Source: Pseudomonadales bacterium
GTDB taxonomy: Bacteria; Pseudomonadota; Gammaproteobacteria; Pseudomonadales; Halieaceae
Assembly (NCBI GenBank): GCA_024234675.1
Contig: JACKNU010000001.1
Coordinates: forward strand, 806,001 to 870,000
Direction: 5' to 3'
DNA: 64,000 nucleotides
The notes below the pieces were generated by a model, which searched no databases, had not been told where the DNA came from, and saw nothing but the letters and a program-made list of their open reading frames with translations. Of this stretch, positions 17,412-25,877 are shown piece after piece. The position numbers and the translations under genes were made by a program. Each line of letters opens with the position of its first letter. The stretch's first letter is position 1.

Positions 17412-18179
17412 CTAACGGAGCTTGCTGAAGTCCGGCGGCCGCTTTTCCATGAAGGCGGTAATGGCCTCGATATTTTCCGGCGAGCCGGCCTGGCGCAGCA
17501 TGGCCTCCTGCTCGTGCCTGATGGCCAGGTCGATGGCCGCCAGGTGATGCAGGCGCAGACTGCGCTTGATCTCGCGCAGGGCGTTGACCGGCCAGCGGGC
17601 GATTTCCCGGGCCCGGGAAAGGGCGTGCTCGAACAGGTCGGCATCGGGCAGTACATCGGCGGCTATGCCGCAATCCATGGCCTTGTCCGCGTTCACCCAC
17701 TCGGCGGTGTAGAACAACTCGGCGGCGCGCTGGGCGCCGATATTGGCCTGCAGCATGTAACTACTGCCCCACTCCGGCACCAGGCCCAGGCTGGCAAAGG
17801 GCAGGCGCAGGCGGAAGCTCTCCCCGATATAGACCATGTCGGCATGAAACAGCACGGTGGCGCCGCCGCCCACCGCCACCCCCCGGGCCGCGGCGACCAG
17901 GGGTTTGTCGAATTCGACCACGGCCCGGGCGGCGGACTCGAAGGGATGTTGCTCCCCGGGGGCGGCATCGCCGAAGCTGGCCAGGTCGACCCCGGAACAG
18001 AAGTGCTCCCCGGCGCCGCACAGCAGCAGGCAACGCACGCCGTCATCCGCCGCCGCATCCCGGAATGCCGCCCGGATAGCCACCCACATTTCGGTGTCGA
18101 TGGCGTTTTTCTTCTGTGGGCGGTTGAGGGTGAGCACCCGCACGCCGTCGCGATTGTCCAGCAGTATCTTGTCGCTCAC
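17412..18179 (-). CDS. Enoyl-CoA hydratase/isomerase (crotonase) family protein
   Basis: This is a 255-residue crotonase-fold enzyme acting on a CoA thioester. CoA and oxyanion-hole motifs are LNRPQKKNAID, HFCSGVDLASF and VAVGGGATVLFHADM, with LGLVPEWGSSYM at the second active-site loop. The start is set at GTG 18179, preceded by GGAG; a longer ORF starts inside the nitroreductase. It is the last gene of the CoA-pathway run and lies 16 bp after the nitroreductase. Typical hydratase glutamates are not both evident (A and E in GGGAT and VPEWG), so isomerase or hydrolase activity is possible. Confidence 0.88.
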   Translation of the reverse strand: MSDKILLDNRDGVRVLTLNRPQKKNAIDTEMWVAIRAAFRDAAADDGVRCLLLCGAGEHFCSGVDLASFGDAAPGEQHPFESAARAVVEFDKPLVAAARGVAVGGGATVLFHADMVYIGESFRLRLPFASLGLVPEWGSSYMLQANIGAQRAAELFYTAEWVNADKAMDCGIAADVLPDADLFEHALSRAREIARWPVNALREIKRSLRLHHLAAIDLAIRHEQEAMLRQAGSPENIEAITAFMEKRPPDFSKLR

Positions 18180-18195
18180 GATTCGCTCCGGGCAA

Positions 18196-18870
18196 TCAGG
18201 AGTGGAAACACACGGCATCCACCACAGCCGCGCGGTCGGTGGCGCAGTTGTTTACCGGGGCGTCGGGATCGGGATAGCCGAAAGAGATACCGAACAACAG
18301 TTTGTTCGATGCGTCTATGCCCAGCGTGGCGCGAATACAATCCGCCTCGAAACTCAGGGCGGTCTGCGGGCAACTGCCCAGCCCGTGGGCGGTCATGGCC
18401 AGCATCAGCGTCTGGGCGTACATGCCGAGGTCGGCGGCCTCGCGCAGGCCGAAGGGCTCGGGCAGGAACAGGAAGGCCACGTGGGGGGCATCGAAGCAGG
18501 TAAAGTTGCGCATGAACTGCGTATGCCGGGCCGCCTTGTCCTCCCGGGCGATGCCTACCGAGTCGTACAGGGCCTGGGCCGAGCCGTACTGGCGTTCCCT
18601 GTACACGCCCTCGTATACGCCATCGTAGGGAAAATCCAGGCTGATTTCGCCACCCATGAAGCGTTTTGGCAGCTCCTCCCGCAGGATCTGCAGGACCGCG
18701 CCGGAGGCGACGTGCGTCAGCCAGGGCTGGGTGTTGCAGTTGCTGGGCGCCCGCTGGGCGACCTGGAAAATACGCTGCAGCTTGTCCGCCTCCACTTCCC
18801 GGGGCAGGTAGGCGCGCAGCGCGCGGCGGTTGAGGACGATCTCATCAAACAGTTGGCCGCGGTCGGTCAT
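18196..18870 (-). CDS. Nitroreductase-family FMN oxidoreductase
   Basis: This is an FMN-dependent NAD(P)H oxidoreductase of the nitroreductase fold, 224 residues from the ATG at 18870 (AGGA upstream); an alternative start is 30 bp further out. The N-terminus has the FMN-binding arginines (LNRRALRAYLPREV) followed by RAPSNCNTQPW. The C-terminal part has HGLGSCPQTALSF and FGISFGYPDPDAPVNNC, typical of the family. Located between two crotonases in the catabolic run, it more likely reduces a pathway intermediate (for example an enone or quinone) than a nitro compound. That role is inference. Confidence 0.9.
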   Translation of the reverse strand: MTDRGQLFDEIVLNRRALRAYLPREVEADKLQRIFQVAQRAPSNCNTQPWLTHVASGAVLQILREELPKRFMGGEISLDFPYDGVYEGVYRERQYGSAQALYDSVGIAREDKAARHTQFMRNFTCFDAPHVAFLFLPEPFGLREAADLGMYAQTLMLAMTAHGLGSCPQTALSFEADCIRATLGIDASNKLLFGISFGYPDPDAPVNNCATDRAAVVDAVCFHS

Positions 18871-18936
18871 GGTGTGGTCCTGTATTGGCAAAGCGGACAT
18901 TATGCGCAGCGGGCGCTGGTGTTACCACCATTGCGC

Positions 18937-19755
18937 TCACTCACCGGTGAATTCGGCCGGGCGCTTCTCCTTGAAGGCGCGCATGCCCTCCTTCGCATCC
19001 CGGGACGCGAACACGGGTCCGGCCAGTTCATCCGACGCCGCCATCGCCGCCGCCTCTTCCATGCATTCCTGGTGCTCGCGCAGGGAGCGGGTCACCGCTT
19101 TCACCGCCAGCGGGCCGTTGGCGCAGATACGCGCCGCATATTCCCGCGCCGCCGCCAGGGTTTGCCCCGCCGGCACCAGCTTGTTGACCAGGCCGATTTC
19201 CAGGGCCCGCTGGGCGCTGATGTGCTCGCCGCACAACAGCATCTCCGCGGCGATGCAGTAGGGAATCTGGCGCCGCAGCCGCACGGTGGAACCGGACATG
19301 GGATACAACCCGCGCGCGACCTCGGTGACCCCGAATACGGCGTTGTCCGCCGCCACCCTGATATCGGTGCCCTGCAGTATCTCGGTACCGCCGGCCAGGG
19401 CGTAACCCTCCACCGCCAGAATCAAGGGCTTATTGGGACGGTTATCCCGCAGCAGGGCCTGCCAGTGCACATTGGGCACTTCGGCCATCACGGCCATGAA
19501 CTCCTCGGTGGAGCGCTGCTGTCCCTCGGCCCCCGCTTTCAGGTCCATGCCGGCGCAAAAGGTATCGCCATTCGCGGTGAGGATGGCGCAATACAGTTCA
19601 TCGTCCTCTTCCAGCAGGCGCCAGGCCTTGTACATGCCCAGCAGCATTTCCGGGCTGAAGGCGTTTTTCGCCTCGGGGCGGTTGAGGGTCACGATCAGCA
19701 CATGACCGTCCTGTTCTACTATGCAGTTTTTGGTGCTTATATTCAGTTCTTTCAT
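18937..19755 (-). CDS. Crotonase-family enoyl-CoA hydratase
   Basis: This 272-residue enoyl-CoA hydratase-like protein has LNRPEAKNAFSPEML, DTFCAGMDLKAG and the oxyanion-hole segment EGYALAGGTEILQGTDI. The two glutamate positions typical of hydratases are partly kept: Glu in GGTEIL is present, while the second loop reads VARGLYPMSGS, as in many degradative crotonases. The C-terminus ends AFKEKRPAEFTGE, typical of the family. It is transcribed with the acyl-CoA synthetase and thiolase-like genes, though 125 bp separate it from the synthetase. Exact substrate unknown. Confidence 0.9.
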   Translation of the reverse strand: MKELNISTKNCIVEQDGHVLIVTLNRPEAKNAFSPEMLLGMYKAWRLLEEDDELYCAILTANGDTFCAGMDLKAGAEGQQRSTEEFMAVMAEVPNVHWQALLRDNRPNKPLILAVEGYALAGGTEILQGTDIRVAADNAVFGVTEVARGLYPMSGSTVRLRRQIPYCIAAEMLLCGEHISAQRALEIGLVNKLVPAGQTLAAAREYAARICANGPLAVKAVTRSLREHQECMEEAAAMAASDELAGPVFASRDAKEGMRAFKEKRPAEFTGE

Positions 19756-19880
19756 GTAGCTCTCTCGTTCTAATCGGCTAGACCGGCGTCGCTCCGTGGG
19801 AGGCGCTACCGGGACTCGCCGTGAACCCCTACCCTATCCGGCGCCCGTTTAGCTAAGCGCAATCAAATGAACTCCCATAT

Positions 19881-21509
19881 TCAAGAAACAAGATGCTCCC
19901 CACCCAGGGCAATCTCCAGCGCCTGCGGATACGCCGGCTTGCCGCTGGGCGCCCGCGGCACTTCGGCTACCACGTGCAACTCCCGGGGCAGCTTGTAGCC
20001 CGCGATATGCTTGCGGGCATCCTCCTGCACCGCCTCCAGGGTCAGCGTCGCGTCGCCGCGGGCCGTCACCACCGCCGCCACCCGGCTGCCATACCGCTCA
20101 TCCGGCACAGCCACCACCAGGCAGTCGAAAATGTCCGGGTTGGCTTTCAAGGCCTGCTCCACCTCTTCGGGGAACACCTTCTCGCCGCCGGTGTTGATGC
20201 AGTTGGAGCCGCGGCCGAACACCGTGATGCTGTTGTCCTCTTCCAGCCTGGCCTCGTCGCCCAGCAGCAGCCAGGACTGGCCGTCCACCTCGACGATGGT
20301 TTTCGCGGTCTTGACCGGGTCGTTGTAATAGCCCACCGGGATATAACCGCTGCGGGCGAAGATACCCATCTCCCCGGGAGCCACGTGGCGATGGGGCTCG
20401 CCCTCCACGTCGGATATCACCGACATGAATTCGCTCTTGGTGACGTTGCCCAGTCCCTGGCCCTTCTTGCCGCCGCCGTCCAGGCCCATGTTGCCGCTCT
20501 CGGAGGAGCCGAAGGAGTTGGTGATAAAGACGTTGGGGAAATGCTGCTTGAAGGCCTCCTGCTTACTGCTGGAGAACACCGCGCCCCCGGATCCCACGCT
20601 GAACACCGAGCCCAGTTCCCAACGACCGGGATTGGCCTCCAGGGCATCCAGCAGGGGTACCGCCATGGCGTCGCCGACGATGGTGAGGGCGTTCACTTTT
20701 TCGCGCTCGACGATATCCCACACCTCCTCCCCCACCAGGGAGTGAGCCGGGTTGAGCACCACCGTATTGCCCGCCAGCAGCATGATGCAGGCATACCACC
20801 AGCAGGCGCCGTGCATGAGGGGCGCCAGCGCCATGCCGACGATAACGAAGTCACCCACCCGGTCGGCGATTTGCTCCGCTTTGCTGATGGGCCCATCCGG
20901 GTGAAACCAGCCACCGCCACCCATGGCGGCGAAGAACACGTTCTTGTGGGGCCACATGACGCCCTTGGGCATGCCGGTCGTGCCACCGGTGTAGAGAATG
21001 AACAGGTCGTCGTCGGCGCGGGGGCCGAAATCCCGCGCGGCGTCCTGGCCGGCCAGCGCGCTTTCCAGCTCCACCGAGTCGATGGGCGTCGGGTCACAGC
21101 CGCTGTCGTCCGCCACGTAGACATAGGTTTTGAGTGCCGGCGCCTGGGCGCGTATCGCGGCGATATGGGAGCTGAACTCCTGGTTGTGGATACAGGCCAC
21201 CATGTCGGAGTTGGTAAAGATGTACAGCAATTCCTCCTGCACGTAGCGGTAGTTGACATTGATGGGCACAGCGCGCAGCTTGAAGCAGGCCAGCATGGCC
21301 TCCAGGTACTCGTTGCAGTTGTACAGGTAAAGGCCCACGTGGTCGCCGGCGCGCACACCCTGCCCGGCGAGATAGTGGGCCAGCTGGTTGGCGCGGCTCT
21401 CAAGTTTTGCGTAAGTGACGCGCCTGTCGCCACACACCAGGGCGACCCGCTCGGGTACCTTGTCCGCCACCAGCTCGAACATGTCGGCGATATTGAAATG
21501 CTTGCTCAT
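19881..21509 (-). CDS. FadD19-like acyl-CoA synthetase (AMP-forming)
   Basis: This adenylate-forming ligase activates a carboxylic acid to its CoA ester. P-loop-like motif: LYTGGTTGMPKGVMW (about residues 171-185). Later motifs are GSSESGNMG, WLLLGDEARLEEDNS and FGRGSNCINTGGEKVFPEE; the catalytic C-terminal lysine is in PSGKPAYP. Several stretches (TGGTTGxPKGVMW, GRGSxxINxGGEKVxPEEVE) recall mycobacterial FadD19, a steroid side-chain CoA ligase. That comparison is from memory. The start ATG 21509 has AGGA upstream. It is 17 bp after the thiolase-like gene, so it belongs to the same transcription unit. Confidence 0.92.
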   Translation of the reverse strand: MSKHFNIADMFELVADKVPERVALVCGDRRVTYAKLESRANQLAHYLAGQGVRAGDHVGLYLYNCNEYLEAMLACFKLRAVPINVNYRYVQEELLYIFTNSDMVACIHNQEFSSHIAAIRAQAPALKTYVYVADDSGCDPTPIDSVELESALAGQDAARDFGPRADDDLFILYTGGTTGMPKGVMWPHKNVFFAAMGGGGWFHPDGPISKAEQIADRVGDFVIVGMALAPLMHGACWWYACIMLLAGNTVVLNPAHSLVGEEVWDIVEREKVNALTIVGDAMAVPLLDALEANPGRWELGSVFSVGSGGAVFSSSKQEAFKQHFPNVFITNSFGSSESGNMGLDGGGKKGQGLGNVTKSEFMSVISDVEGEPHRHVAPGEMGIFARSGYIPVGYYNDPVKTAKTIVEVDGQSWLLLGDEARLEEDNSITVFGRGSNCINTGGEKVFPEEVEQALKANPDIFDCLVVAVPDERYGSRVAAVVTARGDATLTLEAVQEDARKHIAGYKLPRELHVVAEVPRAPSGKPAYPQALEIALGGEHLVS

Positions 21510-21526
21510 CGCTTGTTCCTGCAATC

Positions 21527-22690
21527 TCAGGGTTTATCCGCACCCACTACCCACATGGCGAAGAACTGGGCGCCGCCGCCGTAGGCGTGCCCCAGTGCCA
21601 GTTTCGCCCCCGGCACCTGGTGCGCGCCGGCATCGCCGCGCACCTGGCGGGCCGCCTCGGCAAAGCGGATCATACCCGAGGCGCCGATGGGGTTGGAGGA
21701 CAAGACGCCGCCGGAACAGTTCCAGGGAATATCGCCGCCCTCGTCCAGGGAGGTGGCGCCGGCCATGGTGAGCTTCCAGCCCTCCCCCTGGGCGGCAAAG
21801 CCGAGGTTTTCCAGCCACATCGGCTCGTACCAGCTGAAGGGCACATAGACCTCGGCGCAATCCAGGTCGCGGCGCGGGTCGGTGATACCCGCCTGGCGGT
21901 AGACATCGGCGGCGCAGTCGCGGCCGGCCTGTGGGTTGACCTCGTCCCGCCCCGCGTACATGGTGGGTTCGGAGCGCATGGCGACCCCGCGAATCCAGGC
22001 CGGGGGCTTGGGCGATTCGTGCACCAGCTCCTCGGCGGCAATGACCATGGCGCAGGCGCCGTCCGAGGAAGGGCAGGCCTCCAGGAAGCGCAACGGATCC
22101 CACAACATCATGGACTCCTCCACTTCCTGCATGGTGATATTGGGCAGCTGCAGGTGGGCCAGCGGATTGCGGGCGCCGTGCAGGCGGTCCTTGACCGCCA
22201 CCTTGATACCCACGTCCCGGGGGGCGCCCGAGCGCCGCATGTACTCGCGGATAATCGGCGCGAAATACCCGCCGGCGCCGGCATTGAGGTGCACCGAGAA
22301 AGGCTGCGGGGTGGACAGGGCCCACATGGCGTTGGACTCGGACTGTTTCTCGAAGGTCACCGTGAGCACCCGCTTGAAACTGCCGCTCTGGACATGCGAG
22401 GCCGCCACCAGCGCGGTGGAGCCGCCCACCGACCCGGCGGTATGTACCCGCAGCATGGGCTTGCCGTTGCACCCCAGGGCGTCGGTCAGGTAACTCTCGG
22501 GCATGATCACCCCCTCGAACATGTCGGGGGCCTTGCCGAGGATGACCGCCTCGATATCGTCCCACTCCAGCCCGGCGTCCTGCAGCGCATTCACAGCCGC
22601 CTCGCGCACCAGGCCCGCTATGGAAACATCACCGCGACGGGTCTTGTATTGGGTCTGGCCTATGCCGACCACCGCTGCCAGGGTACTCAT
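21527..22690 (-). CDS. Ltp-type thiolase-like protein (lipid-transfer/thiolase superfamily), Cys nucleophile absent
   Basis: This 387-residue protein of the SCP2-thiolase-like Ltp group opens with LAAVVGIGQTQY. At the position of the thiolase nucleophile the sequence reads HTAGSVGGSTAL, with Ser/Gly instead of Cys. The C-terminal region has SSNPIGASGMIRFAE and GHAYGGGAQFFAMW, characteristic of Ltp3/Ltp4/Ltp2 relatives, some of which are retro-aldolases that work with DUF35 partners. Its start overlaps the next thiolase-like stop (ATGA, 22687-22690). Together with the DUF35 genes upstream it most likely forms a heteromeric C-C cleaving or condensing enzyme. Confidence 0.88.
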   Translation of the reverse strand: MSTLAAVVGIGQTQYKTRRGDVSIAGLVREAAVNALQDAGLEWDDIEAVILGKAPDMFEGVIMPESYLTDALGCNGKPMLRVHTAGSVGGSTALVAASHVQSGSFKRVLTVTFEKQSESNAMWALSTPQPFSVHLNAGAGGYFAPIIREYMRRSGAPRDVGIKVAVKDRLHGARNPLAHLQLPNITMQEVEESMMLWDPLRFLEACPSSDGACAMVIAAEELVHESPKPPAWIRGVAMRSEPTMYAGRDEVNPQAGRDCAADVYRQAGITDPRRDLDCAEVYVPFSWYEPMWLENLGFAAQGEGWKLTMAGATSLDEGGDIPWNCSGGVLSSNPIGASGMIRFAEAARQVRGDAGAHQVPGAKLALGHAYGGGAQFFAMWVVGADKP

Positions 22691-23748
22691 GAGGCGCTCT
22701 CCAGTACGGCCACCAGGTTGTGCTGCAGGCAGGGCCCGGACGTGGCGTGGGCCACGCCCCGGCGAATTTCGCCGGCGGCGATACGCCGGAAGACCTCACC
22801 TACCCGGGACAGGCCGGAAGCCATCATCAGGTTTCCCGCGAACACGCCGCCGCTGGGGTTGACCCGGGTGTCATCGCCCAGTTCCAGCGCCCGGCTGAGG
22901 ATGATTTCCTGGTGACTGAAGGGCGCATACAGTTCCGCCACTTCCACGGGGCCGTCTTCCACACCGGCAGCCCGGGCGGCGAGACGGGTGGAAACCGAAT
23001 CGGTGAGATCGCGCATGCCCAGGTTGTGGGTCTCGATGCGATGGTCTATGCCGCTGAGCAGCGCGTAGGGCACGCCCCATTCCCGAGCCTTTTCCACCGT
23101 GCAGATAATCATGGCGGCGGCGCCGTCGGCCACCGGAGCGCAATCGGCCCGCCGCAGGGGCGAGACGAACAGGTCCTCGGCCAGCAGCTCGTCCACCGAC
23201 ACCGAGCCGCTGAGGCGGGCATGGGGGTTGTCCAGGGCGTTGCGGCGCGACCTGGCCACTACCTCTGCCATGTCCCGCTCGCTCGCCAGGCCGCTCTCCA
23301 GCAGCAGGCGCGCCTGCAGGGCGGCCAGGGACACGGTGTCCACCCACAGTGGCGCCAGGTAATAGGGGTCCAGCTGCTGCGACAGGACGATGGGCAGCTC
23401 GCCGGAGGAGGACTTGGCGAACCCGTAAAGAAGCGCCGAGTCAGCGTGTCCCATGCGGATCTTCAGTACCGCCTCGTACAGGGCCCAGGCGGCGTCCATC
23501 TCCACGTGGGATTCCTTGATGGGCGGCACCGCGCCCAGGGCATCCACCCCGGCAACGAAGGCAAAGGCGGCGCCCTGCAGGTAGTCGCAGCTGCCGGAAC
23601 AGACGAAATCCACGTCCTGGGCGTTGTCTATCCCGACCTGGGCGTACACCGCCTGCAGCTGCGGCATGATGAGCTCCACCTCGTTGGCGGCGCCCGCCCT
23701 GGCCAGGCAGTCGGACTGGCTGAAAGCCACAATTGCAATTTGTTGCAT
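22687..23748 (-). CDS. Second thiolase-like (Ltp-type) protein, Cys nucleophile absent
   Basis: This 353-residue thiolase-fold protein begins QIAIVAFSQSD. The region of the normal nucleophile reads KESHVEMDAAWALYEA, without cysteine. Motifs retained: LRRADCAPVADGAAAMIIC (mid-domain), AELYAPFSHQEIILSRAL, and NPSGGVFAGNLMMASGLSRV near the C-terminus, as in NPSGG motifs of thiolases. It shares little obvious identity with the neighbouring thiolase-like protein and is shorter, so they are likely subunits of one complex rather than a recent duplication. It lies 4 bp after the zinc-ribbon DUF35 gene and overlaps the following thiolase gene. Confidence 0.86.
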   Translation of the reverse strand: MQQIAIVAFSQSDCLARAGAANEVELIMPQLQAVYAQVGIDNAQDVDFVCSGSCDYLQGAAFAFVAGVDALGAVPPIKESHVEMDAAWALYEAVLKIRMGHADSALLYGFAKSSSGELPIVLSQQLDPYYLAPLWVDTVSLAALQARLLLESGLASERDMAEVVARSRRNALDNPHARLSGSVSVDELLAEDLFVSPLRRADCAPVADGAAAMIICTVEKAREWGVPYALLSGIDHRIETHNLGMRDLTDSVSTRLAARAAGVEDGPVEVAELYAPFSHQEIILSRALELGDDTRVNPSGGVFAGNLMMASGLSRVGEVFRRIAAGEIRRGVAHATSGPCLQHNLVAVLESAS

Positions 23749-23752
23749 AGCG

Positions 23753-24268
23753 TCAACCCTCCCGGCCGGTGACCGGCAACTTGCCGATCTGCGCTACCGG
23801 GACATCGGGCTCATCGATGGGCCGGAAGTAGCGAATATTGTCCATGGCATAGCCCCACTCTTCCCGCGGTTTCCACACCGCCTGCACCCGCTGGCCGATG
23901 CGCACCTCGCTGTTCTCGCACTCGCTAAGCAGGTGAATAAAGGAGATGTTGGCGCCGTCCAGTACCAGGTTGGCCACCACGAAGGGGGGCTTGATCGGGT
24001 TGTTGGGGATGGGGATGGCGACCACCGTAAACGACTGCACGGTGCCCTTGTCCGGCAACTCGACCTCCTCCTCGGTGGGCACGCCGCAGGCCGGGCACGA
24101 GCCCCTCGGGGGGATGTACACATTGCTGCAGCGGGGACAGCGCTGGCCGCTCAGCACCCCCTCCTTGATACGGGTGAGAAACCGGGCCGGCGCCCTGCCC
24201 GCGGTGAAGTGATACTGCAGGTACACCGGGCACTCTATGCCGGTAATCGTATCGGCTGTGTCCGCCAT
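23753..24268 (-). CDS. DUF35 OB-fold protein with rubredoxin-like zinc ribbon
   Basis: This is a 171-residue acyl-CoA-associated OB-fold protein. The N-terminal zinc ribbon is RCPRCSNVYIPPRGSCPACG (two CxxC pairs, about residues 43-62). It is followed by the OB fold, with GTVQSFTVVAIPIPNN and PFVVANLVLDGANISFIH. DUF35 proteins commonly partner with thiolase-like enzymes; ChsH2 with Ltp2 in steroid breakdown is the best-known example. Its start overlaps the stop of the upstream DUF35 gene by one base (TGATG). The pairing with adjacent thiolase-like genes supports a structural or chaperone-like subunit role. Confidence 0.9.
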   Translation of the reverse strand: MADTADTITGIECPVYLQYHFTAGRAPARFLTRIKEGVLSGQRCPRCSNVYIPPRGSCPACGVPTEEEVELPDKGTVQSFTVVAIPIPNNPIKPPFVVANLVLDGANISFIHLLSECENSEVRIGQRVQAVWKPREEWGYAMDNIRYFRPIDEPDVPVAQIGKLPVTGREG

Positions 24269-24720
24269 CAGTTGCCTCCCCCGGCCAGCTCAAAGTGACT
24301 GATATCGCTGATAAAGCCCCGCGTCTCCGGGGCCCAGACCGCCTGCACCCTGGCGCCGGTGGCCAGGGACGCCTCGGCGGGCGCCGCCACGCAGTGGATC
24401 ATGGGGACGTCCGCCCCATCCAGGCGAATCATGGCCCAGGCGAAGGGCTCATCCAGGGGATGGGCGGCGCGCGGCTGGGCCACCCAGCACCAGCTGACGA
24501 TTGCGCCCTGCTCCGCCACCTGCACGAATTCACTGAGCGCCTCGGCGGTATCGGGGTCGTACTCCATGGGCGGCACGATCACCCGGCCGTCGCTGGCGCG
24601 AATGCCGAATATCTGCCGGTCGCGCAGGCCGGTGAGAAAGCGCCCCACAATGGGCCCCGTGGATCGGGTATAGGTGAAACCGAGCTCAAAATCCTGGCTC
24701 AGGATATCTGCTGCTGACAT
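24268..24720 (-). CDS. DUF35-like OB-fold protein lacking the zinc ribbon
   Basis: This 150-residue protein starts at ATG 24720 (SAADILSQDFELGFTYTR); a longer frame to 24789 is less likely. An N-terminal helix (RSTGPIVGRFLTGLRDRQIFG) and an OB-fold (GAIVSWCWVAQPRAAH, FAWAMIRLDGADVPMIHC) align in pattern with the neighbouring DUF35 protein, but the CxxC pairs are replaced by IRASDGRVIVPPMEYDPDTAE. It is the first gene of the catabolic run and is divergent from the extradiol dioxygenase gene. It probably forms a mixed complex with the zinc-ribbon DUF35 protein and the thiolase-like proteins. Confidence 0.8.
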   Translation of the reverse strand: MSAADILSQDFELGFTYTRSTGPIVGRFLTGLRDRQIFGIRASDGRVIVPPMEYDPDTAEALSEFVQVAEQGAIVSWCWVAQPRAAHPLDEPFAWAMIRLDGADVPMIHCVAAPAEASLATGARVQAVWAPETRGFISDISHFELAGGGN

Positions 24721-24936
24721 GGACTGCTGTTTCCCGACGGTGGTTATTATCGAGGCGACAGTTTCCCCTCCCGATGCAAGGCGCTGCAACCACGGGAGTT
24801 CCCTTACTTGAACCAGCGACAGGGCAATCGCGACAGGCGGCTGTGAGGGTCGCTAAAATCGCAGATAATGATTGGCGATCCCCGGGCGGACGTCATCGTA
24901 TGCGGCCGTGGCCGGGTTAACCTGCAGGAGAGAGAC

Positions 24937-25839
24937 ATGACGGTCGCAGCCATCGGCTATTTACGCATCCAATCCAGTGACGGCAACGCCTGGATGACTT
25001 TCGCCACCAGCGTGCTGGGCCTGATGGAGGCACCGCGGGAGGACGCCGCCGGGGCGCGTTTCCTGCGCATGGATAATCACCCCTTCCGCTTCATGGTTGA
25101 GAGCGGGGGACAGGACCGACTGCTGGCGGTGGGCCTCGAGTGCCGCAGCGCGGCAGACTGGCAGGCCTGCTGCGAGGCCCTGGTCGCTGCCGGTCACAGC
25201 CTCGCGCCGGGCAGCGAGGAGGAAGCGGCCCGCCGTTGTGTCAGTGACTTCGTCACGGTGAGCGATCCCTCGGGTAACGTGGTCGAGCTCTATTACGGCC
25301 GCAAGCTCGACTACCGGCCCTTCAATTCACCGGCGGGGGTCAGGGGCTTTGTCACCGGGGACACCAGCACCGGCGACCTGGGCTTCGGGCACGCCGTGCT
25401 GCCGGCCCCGGCCTGCGACGCGACCGTGCAGTTCTACACACAGCTGCTGGGCCTGGCGATCTGCGACCGGCTGCACCTGGCTGCCCCGCCTTCCCAGGTT
25501 GTGTTCATGCACGCTGACAACCCCCGCCAGCACTCCCTGGCCTTGTACGACCAGCCGCATCCCGCGGGTGTGGTGCATGTGATGGTGGAGGTGGGGAGTT
25601 TGGACGAAGTGGGACTGGCGCTGGACAGGGCCAAGGCCGCCGGCCACCCCATCATCGCCACCCTGGGCCGCCATGTGAACGACAATATGTGCTCGTTCTA
25701 TGTGCTCGCCCCGGGGGGCATCGCCTTCGAGTATGGCTATGACGGACTGCTGGTGGACTGGGACAACTACACCCCCACGGTGTCAACCGAGGGCGACTTG
25801 TGGGGTCACGAATATCACTTCCCGGGAGTCAACGACTGA
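24937..25839 (+). CDS. HsaC/BphC-type extradiol ring-cleavage dioxygenase
   Basis: This type I extradiol dioxygenase has two vicinal-oxygen-chelate domains (300 residues, the usual size). Fe(II) ligands are His152 (GFGHAVLP), His214 (GVVHVMVEVG) and Glu265 (GGIAFEYGYDG). Active-site His199, His246 and Tyr255 are also conserved (NPRQHSLAL, ATLGRHVNDNM, SFYVLAPGG). The start ATG 24937 is preceded by CAGGAGAGAG. Sequence patterns such as ATLGRHVND and LWGHEYHF resemble HsaC, which cleaves the catecholic A-ring of secosteroids, and BphC. It diverges from the Ltp/DUF35/FadD-like run, consistent with one catabolic pathway. Confidence 0.9.
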   Translation: MTVAAIGYLRIQSSDGNAWMTFATSVLGLMEAPREDAAGARFLRMDNHPFRFMVESGGQDRLLAVGLECRSAADWQACCEALVAAGHSLAPGSEEEAARRCVSDFVTVSDPSGNVVELYYGRKLDYRPFNSPAGVRGFVTGDTSTGDLGFGHAVLPAPACDATVQFYTQLLGLAICDRLHLAAPPSQVVFMHADNPRQHSLALYDQPHPAGVVHVMVEVGSLDEVGLALDRAKAAGHPIIATLGRHVNDNMCSFYVLAPGGIAFEYGYDGLLVDWDNYTPTVSTEGDLWGHEYHFPGVND

Positions 25840-25850
25840 CACCGGTTGCG

Positions 25851-25875
25851 CGCGGCCGTCGTGGCCCCGGCCGCG
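25851..25875. terminator. Possible hairpin between convergent dioxygenase and binding-protein genes
   Basis: CGCGGCCG (25851-25858) pairs perfectly with CGGCCGCG (25868-25875) around a 9-nt loop, in the 38-bp space between two convergent stops. No T-tract is present on either strand, so a terminator function is only suggested by position. Confidence 0.35.
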
Positions 25876-25877
25876 AC

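Noticed and set aside
17287..17700. Alternative frame over the crotonase C-terminus
   Set aside because: Overlaps a crotonase with clear CoA-binding motifs and shows no domain.
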